Below, in pieces: positions 51,936 to 62,234 of a stretch of DNA of 64,000 nucleotides. The notes under the pieces were generated by a model that saw nothing but the letters and a program-made list of their open reading frames with translations, was not told where the DNA came from and did no database searches. Each line of letters begins with the position of its first letter. The stretch's first letter is position 1. Origin of the DNA: Desulfofustis limnaeus (GTDB lineage: Bacteria > Desulfobacterota > Desulfobulbia > Desulfobulbales > Desulfocapsaceae); NCBI RefSeq assembly GCF_023169885.1, contig NZ_AP025516.1, forward strand, positions 186,001-250,000, written 5' to 3'. A program made the position numbers and the translations under genes.

Positions 51936-52275
51936 GGGAACTCTGAAGTATGGCTGAATCTGATGGGAGCCTTGAACGAAATTTCGAATTTTTCAAGCTT
52001 CTCTGATAGCATCCTGGCCGGTGGGCGGCCGAGCGGGAACTCCGTACCAGCTGTCCCACCCGGTTGTTTCCGGGTGCCGAACCATGGCTATATGTAGCAG
52101 CTTTGCTTGATTTGTCGAGGGTAATTGCAGACGCTGCGGGCCGGATCTACTCCGGAAGTCTTTTCCGAACGGATCAAACTCGTCGTGCACCGATGACGGG
52201 CTCACCGGAAATCGGTTATAGTCGGTGAGAGATTGTTTGAGTTTGAAGAACTTCATTATCGGGAAAAGAGCGAAC
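51936..52275. other. Divergent intergenic region fdhD-mobB
   Basis: 340 bp without a gene. Near fdhD a nested inverted repeat, CTTGAA-CGAAATTTCG with TTCAAG (51971-51997), may be an operator. Near mobB a TATAGT-like block occurs about 60 bp upstream. No Moco-riboswitch-like fold was seen here. Confidence 0.5.
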
Positions 52276-52932
52276 ATGACCGCCATCGTTTCCTTTATCG
52301 GCTGGCATGACAGTGGTAAGACGGAGCTGGCAAGCCAGGTTGTGGCTCACCTGAGCGACAGGGGATACCGGGTGGCGGTGGCCAAGTCGAGCTGCTCGTC
52401 CGACATCGGTTTCGCCTCCTCCGGTGCCGCTATCGATCGGTATGGCCAGGCGGGGGCGCAAGAAATCGTTCTTGTTGCTCCTGACCAGATGATCCTGCGG
52501 ACCCACCCCGGCGAGCTTCCCCTGGTGGAGTTGGTCCATCGCTACCTCGGCGATGCCGACATCGTTATCGCCGAGGGTTTTGAACAAGCCCGTCTGGTGG
52601 CCAAGATCGAGGTGATACATGATCCACAGCAGATGCTGCGCCGCGATGTACACGGAGTCATTGCCGTGGCGACTGATCTGAAGATCGTGGCTGATTACGT
52701 CTTCCGCTTAAATGAAGCGGAAGAAATAGCTCAATTTGTGGAGAAGCGATTTCTCCAGACCGCTACACGTCAGCCGGAAAAGGCGGCACTTTTGGTCAAC
52801 GGCCGCAAAGTCGTGCTGAAGCCGTTCATCCAGGAGTCGCTTGCCGGGGTGGTAGCGGGTTATGTGGACGCGTTGAAGATCAACGATGTCGTTCAAGAGA
52901 TCGAGGTGCGGATCAAGTTGCCGCGCCGCTGA
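52276..52932 (+). CDS. mobB: MobB-like molybdopterin-guanine dinucleotide biosynthesis GTPase
   Basis: 218 residues. P-loop at the start is IGWHDSGKTEL, followed by AVAKSS and a late DIVIAEGFEQA, all as in MobB. MobB binds GTP and aids MobA in making bis-MGD cofactor. A C-terminal extension of about 60 residues (LLVNGRKVVLKPFIQESLAG onward) is longer than in E. coli MobB. ATG at 52276 is chosen over an upstream GTG/TTG because it opens the P-loop strand. Next to fdhD (divergent). Confidence 0.88.
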   Translation: MTAIVSFIGWHDSGKTELASQVVAHLSDRGYRVAVAKSSCSSDIGFASSGAAIDRYGQAGAQEIVLVAPDQMILRTHPGELPLVELVHRYLGDADIVIAEGFEQARLVAKIEVIHDPQQMLRRDVHGVIAVATDLKIVADYVFRLNEAEEIAQFVEKRFLQTATRQPEKAALLVNGRKVVLKPFIQESLAGVVAGYVDALKINDVVQEIEVRIKLPRR

Positions 52933-52972
52933 TCCGGTTGCCGCTGGTTCTTTCAAACTTCCTATAAAAAAA

Positions 52973-54253
<1,281 letters not shown>

Positions 54254-54516
54254 TCAGAGGCAGTGGGAGTTGTTCCTGGCCGGGTCGTGAATAAAGTTTT
54301 GGTTAGCGCGTCCTGTACAATACCTGCTTGTTTTGCTGTTTCCCTGGCCGCTTGTCTTGTCAAACCGCAGTTTTTAGCACGGCTGGCAGGGGAGCGCAAC
54401 CTCTATCAAATTGCTTTTCACCAGGGCATCTGCTATTTTCAGCTCGTGCACGTGAGGCATGGCGTGGCCATGGTCGCTCGCAAAATGGAAATCCACGGGG
54501 AAATCGGGCAAAGAAC

Positions 54517-55212
54517 ATGGAACCGCGACCGGCTCTGGTCATGTTTATTGCGGAGGTACGGAAATCGTTCCGCAGGCTCTTTGTCTCCATTGTGGTTGTC
54601 ACGGCAGGGATCTTCTATTTCACGCCGCAACTGCTCGAGCTGATTCAAGCTCATCTGGCTGAAAAACTCTATTTCTTCAGTGTTGCCGGTCCCTTTCTGG
54701 CACATGTGAAGCTGGCCCTGTTCGGTTCACTGTATGCCTTGATGCCGTGGATCATCACGATGTTCCTCAAAGCTCTGGGGAAACCGTTTCGCGTGACCCG
54801 GGGGCAATTGCTGATCTTCAGCCTCTTTACCTGCCTGCTCTTTTATGCGGGAACGATCTTCTGCTATTTTGTAACCTTGCCCTTTGGCATCAATTTTTTG
54901 TTGGGGTTTGGGTCTGAAGAGCTCAAACCGGTTATCTCCATCTCCCGATTCGTCAACTTTGTCACCGTCTTCATACTGGTATTCGGTACCGTCTTCGAAC
55001 TCCCCATCTTGATGGTGTTTACTGCCCGGATTGGCTTGATAACGAGACGATTTTTTTCTAGGAATAGGAAGTACGCCCTCCTGCTGATGGCGATTCTTGC
55101 CGCTTTGTTGACGCCGACTCCCGACGTGGTGAATATGTTGTTGATGGGAGGACCGCTCTACATCCTGTATGAAGTCGGCATCATCATCTTGCGCGTGATG
55201 AGAATCCCGTGA
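54517..55212 (+). CDS. tatC: TatC-family Sec-independent translocase subunit
   Basis: 231 residues with about six transmembrane helices. TatC features include RKSFRRLFVSI near the start, the PLYILYEVGI end segment and the central FVNFVTVFILVFGTVFELPI. TatC recognises twin-arginine signals of folded, often cofactor-bearing exports. ATG at 54517 is chosen because the upstream part of the frame has no TatC similarity. No tatA/tatB is adjacent. It is divergent from serS over about 270 bp and precedes ftsB. Confidence 0.9.
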   Translation: MEPRPALVMFIAEVRKSFRRLFVSIVVVTAGIFYFTPQLLELIQAHLAEKLYFFSVAGPFLAHVKLALFGSLYALMPWIITMFLKALGKPFRVTRGQLLIFSLFTCLLFYAGTIFCYFVTLPFGINFLLGFGSEELKPVISISRFVNFVTVFILVFGTVFELPILMVFTARIGLITRRFFSRNRKYALLLMAILAALLTPTPDVVNMLLMGGPLYILYEVGIIILRVMRIP

Positions 55213-55348
55213 TGGCCGCGACTCGGACGTGGTGATATCCCCGGTTCCTTGGGTGGAGCGAGGAAGCCGATAGGGGATGTGCCTGATTGGTGCCGGCGGT
55301 TGCGGTGCAGGAAAGGGGGAACTCCATGAGCGTGTGGGGAGAGGTGCT

Positions 55349-55696
55349 ATGCAGTTCAGAAGAAAACCGAAAAAAAAATTGACCCCGGTCCAGCAGAACC
55401 GGTTGCTGAAGGTTTGCCTCGTTCTGGTATCGGTGGCGGCGTTGTGGCTGCTTTTGTCTCCGTCAACCGGGGTCTATGGGCTGGTGAAACTGCGTCGTGA
55501 AGCTGCTCGACTTGAGCAGCAGACCAAGACCTTGCAACAGAGCAACGAGACGCTGCGTCAGGAAATCGATCGGTTACATAACGATCCGGACTATCTGGAG
55601 CGAATCGCCCGGGAAAAATACGGAATGCTGAAAAAAAACGAACAAGTCTTCGATTTTTCGAAAACCTCGAAAGAGCAATCGGAGACCGCAGATTGA
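55349..55696 (+). CDS. ftsB: FtsB/DivIC-type septum formation initiator
   Basis: 115 residues. One membrane helix (LLKVCLVLVSVAALWLLLS at about 20-38) and a coiled coil (about 47-85; LRREAARLEQQTKTLQQSNE). It ends with the FtsB-like DPDYLERIAREKYGM motif. FtsB bridges FtsL and FtsQ in the divisome. ATG at 55349 has GGGGAGAGG upstream. It follows tatC by about 135 bp. Confidence 0.88.
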   Translation: MQFRRKPKKKLTPVQQNRLLKVCLVLVSVAALWLLLSPSTGVYGLVKLRREAARLEQQTKTLQQSNETLRQEIDRLHNDPDYLERIAREKYGMLKKNEQVFDFSKTSKEQSETAD

Positions 55697-55746
55697 CTAT
55701 CCGTAATCCTCTTCCCGAAGATCGCCCACACCTGGTCTGATCAATT

Positions 55747-55763
55747 CGATCCCGCCGGGATCG
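55747..55763. terminator. Short hairpin between convergent ftsB and fmdB-like genes
   Basis: CGATCCC and GGGATCG pair over 7 bp with a 3-base loop, 50 bp after ftsB and 16 bp before the zinc-ribbon gene's stop. Weak by itself and without a U-run. Confidence 0.35.
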
Positions 55764-55778
55764 TGGCGTTCAGGAAGC

Positions 55779-55997
55779 TCAGGAGAAGCCTGAACGTCCA
55801 CATGACGGGGCTGATGGCAAGGAGGACAACGAATTGCCGCCACTGCCGCCGGTCTTCAACGAACTGGTAACCGACAGGAGTTTCCTGATTTTTATGGAGC
55901 CACATGCCGGGCAGGTGACCGACGCGGTTTCGGACGTGGTGCAGATGGTTTCGAACTGGTTATGACAGTCGTTGCAAATGAATTCGTACAAGGGCAT
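55779..55997 (-). CDS. FmdB-family zinc-ribbon protein
   Basis: 72 residues. The FmdB pattern is MPLYEFICNDCHNQFE (CxxC at 8-11) and VTCPACGS (CxxC at 29-32), followed by a Ser/Gly-rich tail. The family is named after a putative regulator near formamidase genes; its real function is unknown. Stand-alone, convergent with ftsB. Confidence 0.9.
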   Translation of the reverse strand: MPLYEFICNDCHNQFETICTTSETASVTCPACGSIKIRKLLSVTSSLKTGGSGGNSLSSLPSAPSCGRSGFS

Positions 55998-56242
55998 GGC
56001 ATACCTTTCTTGCGTTGGGCGTTGCGTAAAAGAATTACATAAAACAATATAATTCAGGGCGCGCCAAAGGTAAAGAAGAGCGTGAAAAATTGAAATTTCA
56101 TCCAGAATCGACCACCCAGGAATATTTTTCCCGCAGGCATTTCTATGATATTCCGAGGATGCAACAGGAGTGCACCACGATGGGATGAAGCGAAATGGCG
56201 CCCTTGTAGAATGCCCTCAGGAGGTGAACTCATCCACCGATT

Positions 56243-56614
56243 CTATTCGGTCAGTCGTTTGAAGATAGAGCATTCACGACAGATGCTGATCTTGTCTCGA
56301 TAGGAGACGTCGTTAGTACAATCGCACAGGGTTCCGCACAGAAACCAGCAAAGATCGCCGCTTTGAAACTCCCAGGCCGGGCACGCCTCCCGGTTCGGGC
56401 AGCTCTTTTGCTCCCAACAGGGGATCAGTTCTTTATTCTTGCCCCGCTGTTTGATCAACAGGAAGAAGAGTTGACGCTCGATATGGGCTGGGATTGATCG
56501 CCACCCTTGTTCGTAGCTGTGAATCGTTTTGAGGGACATCCCCAGCAGGGCGGCCAGCTGCTTTTGCGTCTTGCCGAGCTTCCTGCGAATTGAACTAAAT
56601 TCTGTCTTTTCCAT
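56243..56614 (-). CDS. XRE-type HTH regulator with Cys-Trp-rich C-terminal domain
   Basis: 123 residues. HTH at about 6-55 (IRRKLGKTQKQLAALLGMSL then KTIHSYEQGW). The C-terminal half has CWEQKSCPNREACPAWEF, CWFLCGTLC and ICRECSIFK, a two-CW type Cys-rich domain likely to bind metal or an Fe-S cluster. It could couple DNA binding to redox or metal state. ATG at 56614 is chosen; a longer frame lacks similarity. Convergent neighbours are distant, and 245 bp separate it from the zinc-ribbon gene. Confidence 0.8.
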   Translation of the reverse strand: MEKTEFSSIRRKLGKTQKQLAALLGMSLKTIHSYEQGWRSIPAHIERQLFFLLIKQRGKNKELIPCWEQKSCPNREACPAWEFQSGDLCWFLCGTLCDCTNDVSYRDKISICRECSIFKRLTE

Positions 56615-57198
56615 GCCAGCAACCTGGTTGAGGTGAGTAGTGAACCGTTCAGGGTATATGCTCAATATGGACGTCTCTACCCTATACCACAAAGGGGGAG
56701 GTTGCGCTTTGTTTTTTTGTCGGAGACCGAGAATGGCGGAGCTAAAGGTTCAGCCGCTGCGCAAGGGGCTGGTACTTGGCTCGGGCCAAGGAAATCGTTC
56801 GCTGATTACATCCGTTCCGATTACACTAGCGCAGGTAAAGTCCATGGCGATGCCCTTCGTCAGGTGAGGTGTCGGTAACTCAAAAAGGGGCGCTTTATCC
56901 AGATGAACCAAAAATCAGATTTCCAGGACAGCTCGGTCCGGTCGAAGGCGCTATTACGAAGATCCGGCGAGGAGAAGAGGCCGCAGCGCAGCAACCGCAG
57001 AAAAGAGCGGCCGGTTTTTTGTCCCTCGGAGATGGGTTTCATGGGTTCTGGTGACGTCCAGCCATGGGGAGGAAAGACGGCTGCTGATTGGACCCGGACG
57101 TTTGAAGATGACGCGTGCCGGAGTAAAACGAAGCCGGCAGTGAAAGAAATGGTGGCGAGGCAAAAGATTAAAAATCTCGATGCCCAACTGGTGCTGAG
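56615..57198. other. Intergenic region before the uracil-DNA glycosylase gene
   Basis: 584 bp with no gene I can support. One plus-strand frame of 99 codons (56903-57202) is rich in Arg/Lys/Ser, has no domain signal and only a weak ribosome-binding site; a 44-codon frame begins with ATG at 56733. I saw no tRNA, riboswitch or repeat copy here. Confidence 0.45.
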
Positions 57199-57999
57199 AT
57201 GATTACACGTTCGGGACAGGTGATCCGGGCGTTACGCGCCATTGTCAGATATCATCTGAGTTGCGGCGTGCACGGCTATAGTGGTTCCAGGCACATCGAT
57301 TCTGCCGTGAAACGTCTGTCTGCAAGCCTGACAGTGGTCCAAAAGAGTGCAGCCAGTACGAAATCATCAGTGGCTCCTGAAGTCGCCGACACTGCGAAAC
57401 AACCAGTATCGGCTCGAGCGGCCTTGGCTCAGTTGACAGAAGAGGTCGCCTCGTGCCGGATGTGTCAGTTGCATACCCAGCGGATATGCCCCGTTGTCGG
57501 AGACGGTGGACGTCAGCCACGACTGTTGATCGTCGGTGAGTGGCCGATCGTCCCCAGCGCGGCCACGAGACCGGAGACGCTTTTCGGTGTGGAGGAAGAC
57601 CTCATGGTGGAGCGGATGAAGACGGCCCTTGGGCTTTCCCCAGACCACGTTTATGTTACCAGTCTGATCAAATGTGGAGTTCCGGCCGCCGTTCGCCCAA
57701 GTCTCGAGCAGGCGAAAACCTGCTCTCGGTATGTACGGCGACAGGTGGAACTCTTACAGCCGGAAGTTGTTTGCGCCATGGGAACGTTCGCCGCGCAGGT
57801 CCTGACTGGCATTGACAGACCGCTTTCCATGCTGCGCGGCCGGGTATTGCCCGGTGGGCTTGGAGATGAAAGCCAGCTAGTGGTGGTGCCGACCTACCAT
57901 CCCACTTTTCTTCTACAGAATCCTGATATGAAGTCAGCGGCTTGGCAGGATCTCCAGCTCGTTATGAAAAAGCTCGGCCTGCAGCACCGCAACGCCTGA
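57199..57999 (+). CDS. Family-4-like uracil-DNA glycosylase, divergent active site
   Basis: 266 residues; the first 75 or so are low-complexity and the true start may be later. Fe-S cysteines fit family 4: CRMC at about 93-96, and C-x15-C in IKCGVPAAV...KTC. PTYHPTFLLQNPDMKSAAW near the end is well conserved. The catalytic motif GEAPG is altered to GEWPI (residues about 114-118) and the following residues differ. It may recognise other lesions or be inactive as a UDG. Confidence 0.82.
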   Translation: MITRSGQVIRALRAIVRYHLSCGVHGYSGSRHIDSAVKRLSASLTVVQKSAASTKSSVAPEVADTAKQPVSARAALAQLTEEVASCRMCQLHTQRICPVVGDGGRQPRLLIVGEWPIVPSAATRPETLFGVEEDLMVERMKTALGLSPDHVYVTSLIKCGVPAAVRPSLEQAKTCSRYVRRQVELLQPEVVCAMGTFAAQVLTGIDRPLSMLRGRVLPGGLGDESQLVVVPTYHPTFLLQNPDMKSAAWQDLQLVMKKLGLQHRNA

Positions 58000-58025
58000 G
58001 CATCGGGGGAGCAAGATGGTGGGAA

Positions 58026-58601
58026 TCAGAAGCTGAGGGTCAGCTGATTGCTGACCATGATGATCGACTCGATTTCCGAATAGGTATCGGAAACCTTGAA
58101 CAGGTCGCCGGTATCCATGTAACCGAAATGTACTTGGTAAGACAGGGAGTTGAAAAGACGATAGACGACGCCGATATTGGCCTCCCAACTCGATTCGGTT
58201 TCCAGAGCGGCGTCGGCGTCCCAGTTGCCTTTGGTGACGCCGATCGCGCCGTGGAAGGCGAGGTCGGGGGTGGCCAGATATTCAGCGGCTACGGCAAAGC
58301 CGCGCGGCGGCCTTGATTTGCTCGATGACGTCAGAAGGCGATCGGTAAAAGGATCGGGACCGAACAGATCGGAGGCGCTGCTGGTGATCATCAACGGTTT
58401 AAAGCGTTCGGTGGCGAGGCTCAAACCTTCGGCAGATTCGGTTACAGCGTGGTAATCAAACAGATAACCGGTGATCTTGTAAGGAGTGATTTCTGCCGCT
58501 TCCTCGGCGAACGCACGAGAAGGCAGAAACAGTGCCGCCGCCATCACGGCCAGGATGATCACCGAGATATGCACTAATTGTGATAGAGAGGTCTGTTTCA
58601 T
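58026..58601 (-). CDS. Small outer-membrane beta-barrel protein
   Basis: 191 residues. Signal peptide at about 1-33 (SVIILAVMAAALFLPSRAFA). The mature part is strand-rich with alternating patterns (FAVAAEYLATPDLAFHGAIG, WEANIGVVYRLFNSLSYQV) and ends in Phe (QLTLSF), typical of outer-membrane barrels. Function unknown; it is not an obvious member of a named family. ATG at 58601 follows GAGAGG by 8 bases. Confidence 0.75.
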   Translation of the reverse strand: MKQTSLSQLVHISVIILAVMAAALFLPSRAFAEEAAEITPYKITGYLFDYHAVTESAEGLSLATERFKPLMITSSASDLFGPDPFTDRLLTSSSKSRPPRGFAVAAEYLATPDLAFHGAIGVTKGNWDADAALETESSWEANIGVVYRLFNSLSYQVHFGYMDTGDLFKVSDTYSEIESIIMVSNQLTLSF

Positions 58602-58885
58602 GTCGTTATGACTGAACATGGGCATCACGAGAGTACAAAAATTTTTACACATCTTATATATGAGACGTTCATGGGGAAAAGTCAAGAGGGAAATGGACGG
58701 AAGGATCGAGGCACGGCCTGCCGATAGGAGTGCCGACATGGGCGACTGTCATTGATTGCTCCCGGTGGGACCGGGGCTTTTGTTGCAGTTCTGCAGGAGA
58801 TGCATTAACATCACATCTTCTTTCCGATGCTATCCGGTTATTGGACTTTCTATCCTTAAAAGCTCGTTTCCTTTACAGGTGCACT

Positions 58886-60592
58886 ATGAGAATGGTTTTC
58901 CAAGGATTGATCAGCATGATCATCGTGATCTGCTCCTGGTCACTCCTCCAGGCTGAAGAAGGGCAAGATTCCCAGATGGTTCTGTTGCTGCCTTTTGCCG
59001 CCACCGAGGCCGGGCCGCTGCACTATCTCGATGATGCGGTTCGGCAGATGCTGACCAGCCGGTTGGCGCGTCAGGAGGCGATTACGGTGATTGCTCCAGT
59101 CCTCGATGGCACGGAGCAAGAGCTGATCAACAAGCAAGTACTGGCTGGCAACCATCGACAGGTGTTGCAGCGCTACCAGGCGAATTGGCTGGCAACAGGG
59201 GCTATCACCTCCAGTGGCCCGGATATTCGTGTTGATCTGCAGCTCTACACGAGCACGGCGGATCAACCACAGGAACTCGGTTTTACGGTGGGTGAAATTG
59301 ATGCCGTCTTGCCGGCCGTGACAGCCTTGGCCGGCGATATCGGGATCCGCCTCAAAGCTGTTGCCGAATCGTCGGCTGCAGGAGAGCCGGCCACCGTAAG
59401 GAGCCCGGATGCCTTCCAGACGCCCCACCCTGAGCGTGATTATAAAAAGGGACTGTATAGCGGCACCACGCTTTTCGGTGAACAGGATGAACGATTCCAG
59501 TCGCGCGGGGTGCGCCGCAGTTCGCCGTTGCCGATTGACGTGGAGTCCATGGCCTTGGGGGATCTCGACGGTGATGGTGTAGCCGATCTGGTGGTGGCGT
59601 CTCGTTACAAGCTGTTGGTCTTTCATTTTGTCGAGCAACGATTTCAACAGGTTGCCGAATATGAAATGCCGGTGACCATGAAAATTCATGTGATCAATAT
59701 TGCACGCTTGGAAAACGAAACGTCGTCGCTGCTTTTTGTCTCGGGGGATATCGGGCGTTCTGCAGCTTCGGCAATTTTTTCCTGGGATGGTTCACCTGCT
59801 CTGCAGCCGGTGCATGAGCGGTTGGACTGGTACATCCGGCCACTCTCCTGGCCGGGCAAAGGGGTGGTACTGATCGGTCAGCGGGCCAGTAGCGAGGCCG
59901 CCGATCTCTATCTGTCCCCCGGGGTCTATCAGCTGCAGTTGGATCGACAATCCGGCCGCTTGGAACGGACTGGACGGGTTCCGCTGCCGCTCGGCACCAA
60001 TCTGTTTGATTTCGTTTTTGCCGATTTCAACGGCGATAACACCATTGAAACGGCCCTGGTCGACCGTCAACAACGGTTGCTCCTCTATGACCAGGACCAG
60101 AATCTAATCTGGGTCAGTAACGCCAATTATGGCGGTAGTCTCAACTATTTCGGGCCGCCGCTGGCCAACGACGAAGAGCCGGGTACCTTCGACAGCGGCC
60201 GCGAGCGGGATATTCCTCAACTTGTTTACATCCCCGGGCGATTGGACGTTACAGATATCACCGGTGACGGGTTGCCGGAGGTCGTTGTGGTTACCAACGA
60301 GGTGGACATCATCAGCAAGTACCTGCCGAACATGCGCACCTTCGACGGCGGCTCGGTAGCCTGCTTGAGTTGGCAAGGGGGCGGCCTGCGCGAACTATGG
60401 CGGACCAATCATATTCCCGGCTACGTGGCCGACTATGTCTTTGAACCGCAGGCCGGGCCAGAGGTGGAGGGCATGACGGCGCTTAACCGCTTATACGTCG
60501 CGCAACTGCCGGAAAAAGCCCTGTGGCGCAGATTTCTGCCGGGGGGGGACAATACCCGGATCTTGGCCTATGAGATGAAAATGGTTCAATAA
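58886..60592 (+). CDS. Exported FG-GAP/VCBS-repeat protein with FlgO/TolB-like N-terminus
   Basis: 568 residues. Signal peptide at about 1-24. Residues about 30-170 (LLLPFAATEAG, LDDAVRQMLTSRLARQEAIT and WLATGAITSSG) resemble the nucleotide-free alpha/beta sensor seen in FlgO/TolB-like lipoproteins. The rest has calcium-binding FG-GAP motifs: DLDGDGVADLVVAS, DFNGDNTIETALV and DITGDGLPEVVVVT. Probably periplasmic or surface-linked. ATG at 58886 has AGGTG 5 bases upstream. Precedes the major porin gene. Confidence 0.75.
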   Translation: MRMVFQGLISMIIVICSWSLLQAEEGQDSQMVLLLPFAATEAGPLHYLDDAVRQMLTSRLARQEAITVIAPVLDGTEQELINKQVLAGNHRQVLQRYQANWLATGAITSSGPDIRVDLQLYTSTADQPQELGFTVGEIDAVLPAVTALAGDIGIRLKAVAESSAAGEPATVRSPDAFQTPHPERDYKKGLYSGTTLFGEQDERFQSRGVRRSSPLPIDVESMALGDLDGDGVADLVVASRYKLLVFHFVEQRFQQVAEYEMPVTMKIHVINIARLENETSSLLFVSGDIGRSAASAIFSWDGSPALQPVHERLDWYIRPLSWPGKGVVLIGQRASSEAADLYLSPGVYQLQLDRQSGRLERTGRVPLPLGTNLFDFVFADFNGDNTIETALVDRQQRLLLYDQDQNLIWVSNANYGGSLNYFGPPLANDEEPGTFDSGRERDIPQLVYIPGRLDVTDITGDGLPEVVVVTNEVDIISKYLPNMRTFDGGSVACLSWQGGGLRELWRTNHIPGYVADYVFEPQAGPEVEGMTALNRLYVAQLPEKALWRRFLPGGDNTRILAYEMKMVQ

Positions 60593-60894
60593 CGGCTACG
60601 ATTGATGACGTCGAATCGGCCTCTTGTGCTCCGGGACGTTCATCCGATAGGCCATCATCTTGTTTTTCGGTGGGAAACGGAACAGTCCTGCCAGTATAAT
60701 TTTTTTTACTAAAGGTAAAAAAAACTTGACATGGTGGGGGGGCGGGTATATAGATTCATTAGTAATTTCCGGGCCTCCTTTATAGGCGTCCAGGCGGCGC
60801 AGGCGGCGCACCAACCGGGAAGTGGAGACAGAGAAGATTGGTAAGGCCCACTACGGTGGGCGCAACGAAAACCCCCCGTTTTGGAGGAAAAACA
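60593..60894 (+). other. Leader and promoter region of the porin gene
   Basis: 302 bp: promoter at 60726-60754, then a 134-nt leader with tandem AGGCGGCGC units (about 60791-60810) and a CCCAC-TAC-GG-TGGG hairpin (about 60847-60861) just ahead of the ribosome-binding site. Such leaders often protect abundant porin mRNAs; no function is proven. Confidence 0.55.
60726..60754 (+). promoter_or_regulatory. Strong promoter of the porin gene
   Basis: TTGACA (60726-60731), 17-bp G-rich spacer, TATAGA (60749-60754). -35 is perfect, -10 matches 5 of 6. Start near 60761. Confidence 0.75.
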
Positions 60895-62118
60895 ATGAAA
60901 AAGATGATGAAAGCGCTTGTTGCAGTGCCGGTTCTGGTTGGTCTTGCAGCCGTACCGGCGATTGCTGAAGAACGCCTGAGCCTGAGCGGTGAAATGCGCG
61001 TTCGTGGTTGGGTTGTCGACCAGGAAACCAATGATGTCGATGATGCCTTTGCTGATCAGCGTCTGCGTATCATGGGCAAAATTAAGGCCGCTGAGAATGT
61101 CAACGTGGTCTTCCGTACTGATGTTACTGAGGCCAACTGGGGACAGTATGATGGTTTCGGCTCTGGCCGTCTCGTTCATGATAACAGCTCCATGCAGTGG
61201 GATCGCGCCTATATCGACTTGACCCAGGGCATCTTCAACCTGCAGGCTGGTCTGGTTTACGCCGCCTTCAGCCCGACTTCTGCCGTCAACGTGCAGGATA
61301 ACGGTATCGTCGTCAACGTCAAGGGTGCCGTTCCGGTCAAGGCCTTCGTCATTCTCGATGACGACGGTTCCGCCGCAGCCACCGAGACCACCCCGGCGGT
61401 AGCGGCAACCGATGCCGATGACGCCTGGATGTATGGTGTATCGGTAGCGCCTTCCTTCGGCGAAAACGTCAAGACTGAGTTCTTTGCTGCCGGGTATAAT
61501 GGTGGCGACACGTTTGTCGATCGTGATGTGTACGCATTTGGTGCCTTTGCCTCTGCTGGTCTTGGTATGGCCACCATCCTTGGTGAGGTTAACTTCTTCA
61601 CCGGTGATCACAACGATACGACTGATGCTACTGGTATTCAGGGCTGGTTGGCCGCCAACCTGGCCGTTACTGATACCATCACCATTCAACCGGCTCTCTG
61701 GTATGCCCAGGCTGCCGATGATAATGAGCAGCAGTATGTCGTTCTTGGTAACGGCGCCACCGGCGACTTTGATGGTTTCGACCCGGTATGGGATGTCGGC
61801 ACCAAATTGGACAATGAGAAGATCGCTCTCGGACGTCCGTTTGACTGGACCGGAGCTGGCGCTGGTGTGATGGGAGCCACTTTGAAGGCCTTCGCCAAGT
61901 TGAGCGATGCCCTTAATGTCGGTGCTTCTCTCGGTTACCTGACGGTAGAAGATGATGACATCGTCGATGCAGATGCCATCGCTGTGGCTGCCGGTGCTAC
62001 CTATGAGGTTATGGCAAACACCAGTCTGCAGGCCCAGGTTCAGTGGCTGAGCGCCGAGATTGAAGGTGAAGATGCCGATAACTTCCAGGCTGGTCTTGGT
62101 CTCTTCGTAACCTTCTAA
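60895..62118 (+). CDS. Major outer-membrane porin
   Basis: 407 residues. Signal peptide at about 1-24 (ALVAVPVLVGLAAVPAIAEE). The mature protein is strand-rich, Asp/Gly/Asn-rich in turns, acidic, cysteine-free and ends in Phe (GLGLFVTF), the barrel signature. The pattern fits the porins of sulfate-reducing delta-proteobacteria. Codon choice is strongly biased, a strong promoter and perfect terminator frame the gene, and TTGGAGGAAA precedes the ATG, all pointing to high expression. Confidence 0.88.
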   Translation: MKKMMKALVAVPVLVGLAAVPAIAEERLSLSGEMRVRGWVVDQETNDVDDAFADQRLRIMGKIKAAENVNVVFRTDVTEANWGQYDGFGSGRLVHDNSSMQWDRAYIDLTQGIFNLQAGLVYAAFSPTSAVNVQDNGIVVNVKGAVPVKAFVILDDDGSAAATETTPAVAATDADDAWMYGVSVAPSFGENVKTEFFAAGYNGGDTFVDRDVYAFGAFASAGLGMATILGEVNFFTGDHNDTTDATGIQGWLAANLAVTDTITIQPALWYAQAADDNEQQYVVLGNGATGDFDGFDPVWDVGTKLDNEKIALGRPFDWTGAGAGVMGATLKAFAKLSDALNVGASLGYLTVEDDDIVDADAIAVAAGATYEVMANTSLQAQVQWLSAEIEGEDADNFQAGLGLFVTF

Positions 62119-62141
62119 TCTTGATTTTCTGCAGTACCTTC

Positions 62142-62175
62142 AAAAAGCCCGCTGCTTCGGCAGCGGGCTTTTTTT
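62142..62175 (+). terminator. Intrinsic terminator of the porin gene
   Basis: AAAAAGCCCGCTGC, loop TTCG, GCAGCGGGCTTTTTTT: a perfect GC-rich stem with UUCG tetraloop and a 7-base U-run, 23 bp after the stop codon. Confidence 0.95.
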
Positions 62176-62234
62176 GTGGTGCGCCCGGTAAGGAGCACCT
62201 TGTTTTTTAGCGGTTGTGCGTGGACTTTTATCCT

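Noticed and set aside
56903-57202. 99-codon plus-strand frame ahead of the uracil-DNA glycosylase gene
   Set aside because: Arg/Lys/Ser-rich with no recognisable domain and a weak start; overlaps the next gene's start. Kept only as a note in the intergenic entry.
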